8,037 nt of DNA from Actinomycetes bacterium (lineage in GTDB: Bacteria; Actinomycetota; Acidimicrobiia; Acidimicrobiales; Acidimicrobiaceae): positions 1 through 8,037 of the forward strand of contig JAJYVK010000063.1 in the NCBI GenBank assembly GCA_021792075.1, read 5' to 3'. Positions 7,255 through 8,037 of the stretch are shown here, piece after piece. A program made the position numbers and the translations under genes. Below the pieces are notes generated by a model. The model saw nothing but the letters and a program-made list of their open reading frames with translations, had not been told where the DNA came from and did no database searches. The first letter of the stretch is position 1. Each line of letters opens with the position of its first letter.

Positions 7255-8037
7255 ATGCGGCGATCAGTCCTTATGGCGCCATTTGCAGGATCGGCAACTA
7301 CTGATATGGGCGAGGGCGCGAAAAGACCTATTTCGAATCTTGTTCGTGCAGTTAGCCTGCGAAGCTGGCTGCTGGCGGCCGCAGCCGCCGTTGTAATTGG
7401 CGGCATAACGTTCTCTCTCGCATCTGCGAACTCGCACCTCACGTCGCAGCAGCGTATCACCCAGATCGAATCCGAGGTTAAATGTCCGAGCTGCGATGGG
7501 ATATCCGCTCTTGATTCCAACACTGCCGGTGCTTTTGCAGTAAGAAGCTTTGTCGAGAAGCAGGTCAAGGCAGGAAAGACCAGCAAGCAGATCATTGACT
7601 CGCTCGAGGCAAGTTATGGCCCGACGATTCTTATGTCGCCGCCGGCGGCATACGGCGGAAGGATAATTGCGGCTCTCCCGTTCATCTTCATTGCGGTCGT
7701 GATAGGACTCATGGCTGTCTTTGGATTCAGGAGAATGCGTCGAGGCGAGGCGCTGTCTGCTGTAAATGGCGACTCTGGTGGCCTCAGTATCGGCCCAGGT
7801 GCAGATGACAACCTTTCTGCAATCGGAGGCGCATCAATCTCCGATGAGAGCCGAAAAGCCGGCGATAAAATCACTACTGAGGCCTCGATTGAACGGACGG
7901 GGAGGTCGAGGCAGCTGCTCTCGCTTCGCCAATCATGGCTGTTTTACGTTGGGGTACTGCTCCTTCTCGGTGGGGGTTGTTCGGTGGTTGGTCTGGGGCG
8001 GATTCGGAGCAATTGCACTAGTCAGCGGGCTGGTGCA
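7255..8037 (+). CDS. ccmH: Cytochrome c maturation protein CcmH (partial, runs off right edge), possibly with a CcmI-like extension
   Basis: CcmH is the membrane-bound thiol oxidoreductase that works with CcmG and CcmF on the apocytochrome CXXCH motif. Counting from ATG 7255, there is a membrane anchor at about 38-58. An external domain follows with the redox motif KCPSCDG (Cys77/Cys80; family consensus RCPxCQ), then VEKQVKAGKTSKQIIDSL and YGPTILMSPP, and a second helix at about 137-158 ending in FRRMRR. These are the standard CcmH/NrfF elements, in which two helices flank the domain. The frame stays open to the window edge (261 codons). A hydrophilic Gly/Ser/Asp-rich linker leads to a third hydrophobic stretch beginning at Trp228, which suggests a fusion to a CcmI/NrfG-like part, as in E. 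coli CcmH. The start is uncertain: ATGs at 7255, 7273 and 7306 are all in frame and none has a well-placed ribosome site. A reading-frame shift near 7972-7976 cannot be excluded. Confidence 0.85.
   Translation, partial: MRRSVLMAPFAGSATTDMGEGAKRPISNLVRAVSLRSWLLAAAAAVVIGGITFSLASANSHLTSQQRITQIESEVKCPSCDGISALDSNTAGAFAVRSFVEKQVKAGKTSKQIIDSLEASYGPTILMSPPAAYGGRIIAALPFIFIAVVIGLMAVFGFRRMRRGEALSAVNGDSGGLSIGPGADDNLSAIGGASISDESRKAGDKITTEASIERTGRSRQLLSLRQSWLFYVGVLLLLGGGCSVVGLGRIRSNCTSQRAGA

Noticed and set aside
7128..7595. Minus-strand 155-codon frame opposite ccmH
   Set aside because: It has no recognisable domain and is antisense to the CPSC-containing ccmH sequence, which is clearly the real coding strand.

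Overview
The window holds a nearly complete System I cytochrome c maturation operon (ccmABCDEFGH), reading left to right from about 1.7 kb to the right edge. It is preceded by a GDP-mannose 4,6-dehydratase gene on the same strand and by an interrupted TetR-family regulator on the opposite strand at the left edge. Base composition is moderately GC-rich by eye. The TetR and Gmd sequences look actinobacterial, possibly Acidimicrobiia-like, but this is an impression from protein style and not a demonstrated placement. No mobile element, CRISPR array, tRNA or rRNA was seen.

Layout: 1-431 (minus) is a TetR-type regulator with a clear helix-turn-helix and an in-frame TAA after codon 96. Recognisable TetR sequence continues in the same frame beyond that stop to the window edge, so the gene looks broken by a nonsense change. 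432-694 is a divergent intergenic region with only weak promoter-like signals. 695-1660 is gmd. 1703-2413 is ccmA, 2403-3068 ccmB, 3068-3856 ccmC, 3879-4031 a 50-residue ccmD-like gene, 4032-4529 ccmE, 4526-6520 ccmF and 6535-7110 ccmG. ccmH begins at about 7255 or 7306 and runs off the right edge.

How the genes work together: CcmA and CcmB form the ABC module. With CcmC and CcmD they load haem onto CcmE and release holo-CcmE, which carries haem through a conserved His. CcmG and CcmH handle the thiols of apocytochrome c, and CcmF, with CcmH, completes haem ligation. Genes from ccmA to ccmF overlap, abut or lie within about 22 bases of each other, which implies one transcript and coupled translation. 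The gap of about 144 bases before ccmH is the one break in this packing.

I see no strong evidence for a previously undescribed system. The points most worth a second look are the nonsense-interrupted TetR gene, the easily missed ccmD, the uncertain start and extended C-terminus of ccmH with a possible frameshift near the right edge, and the joining of gmd to the ccm operon.
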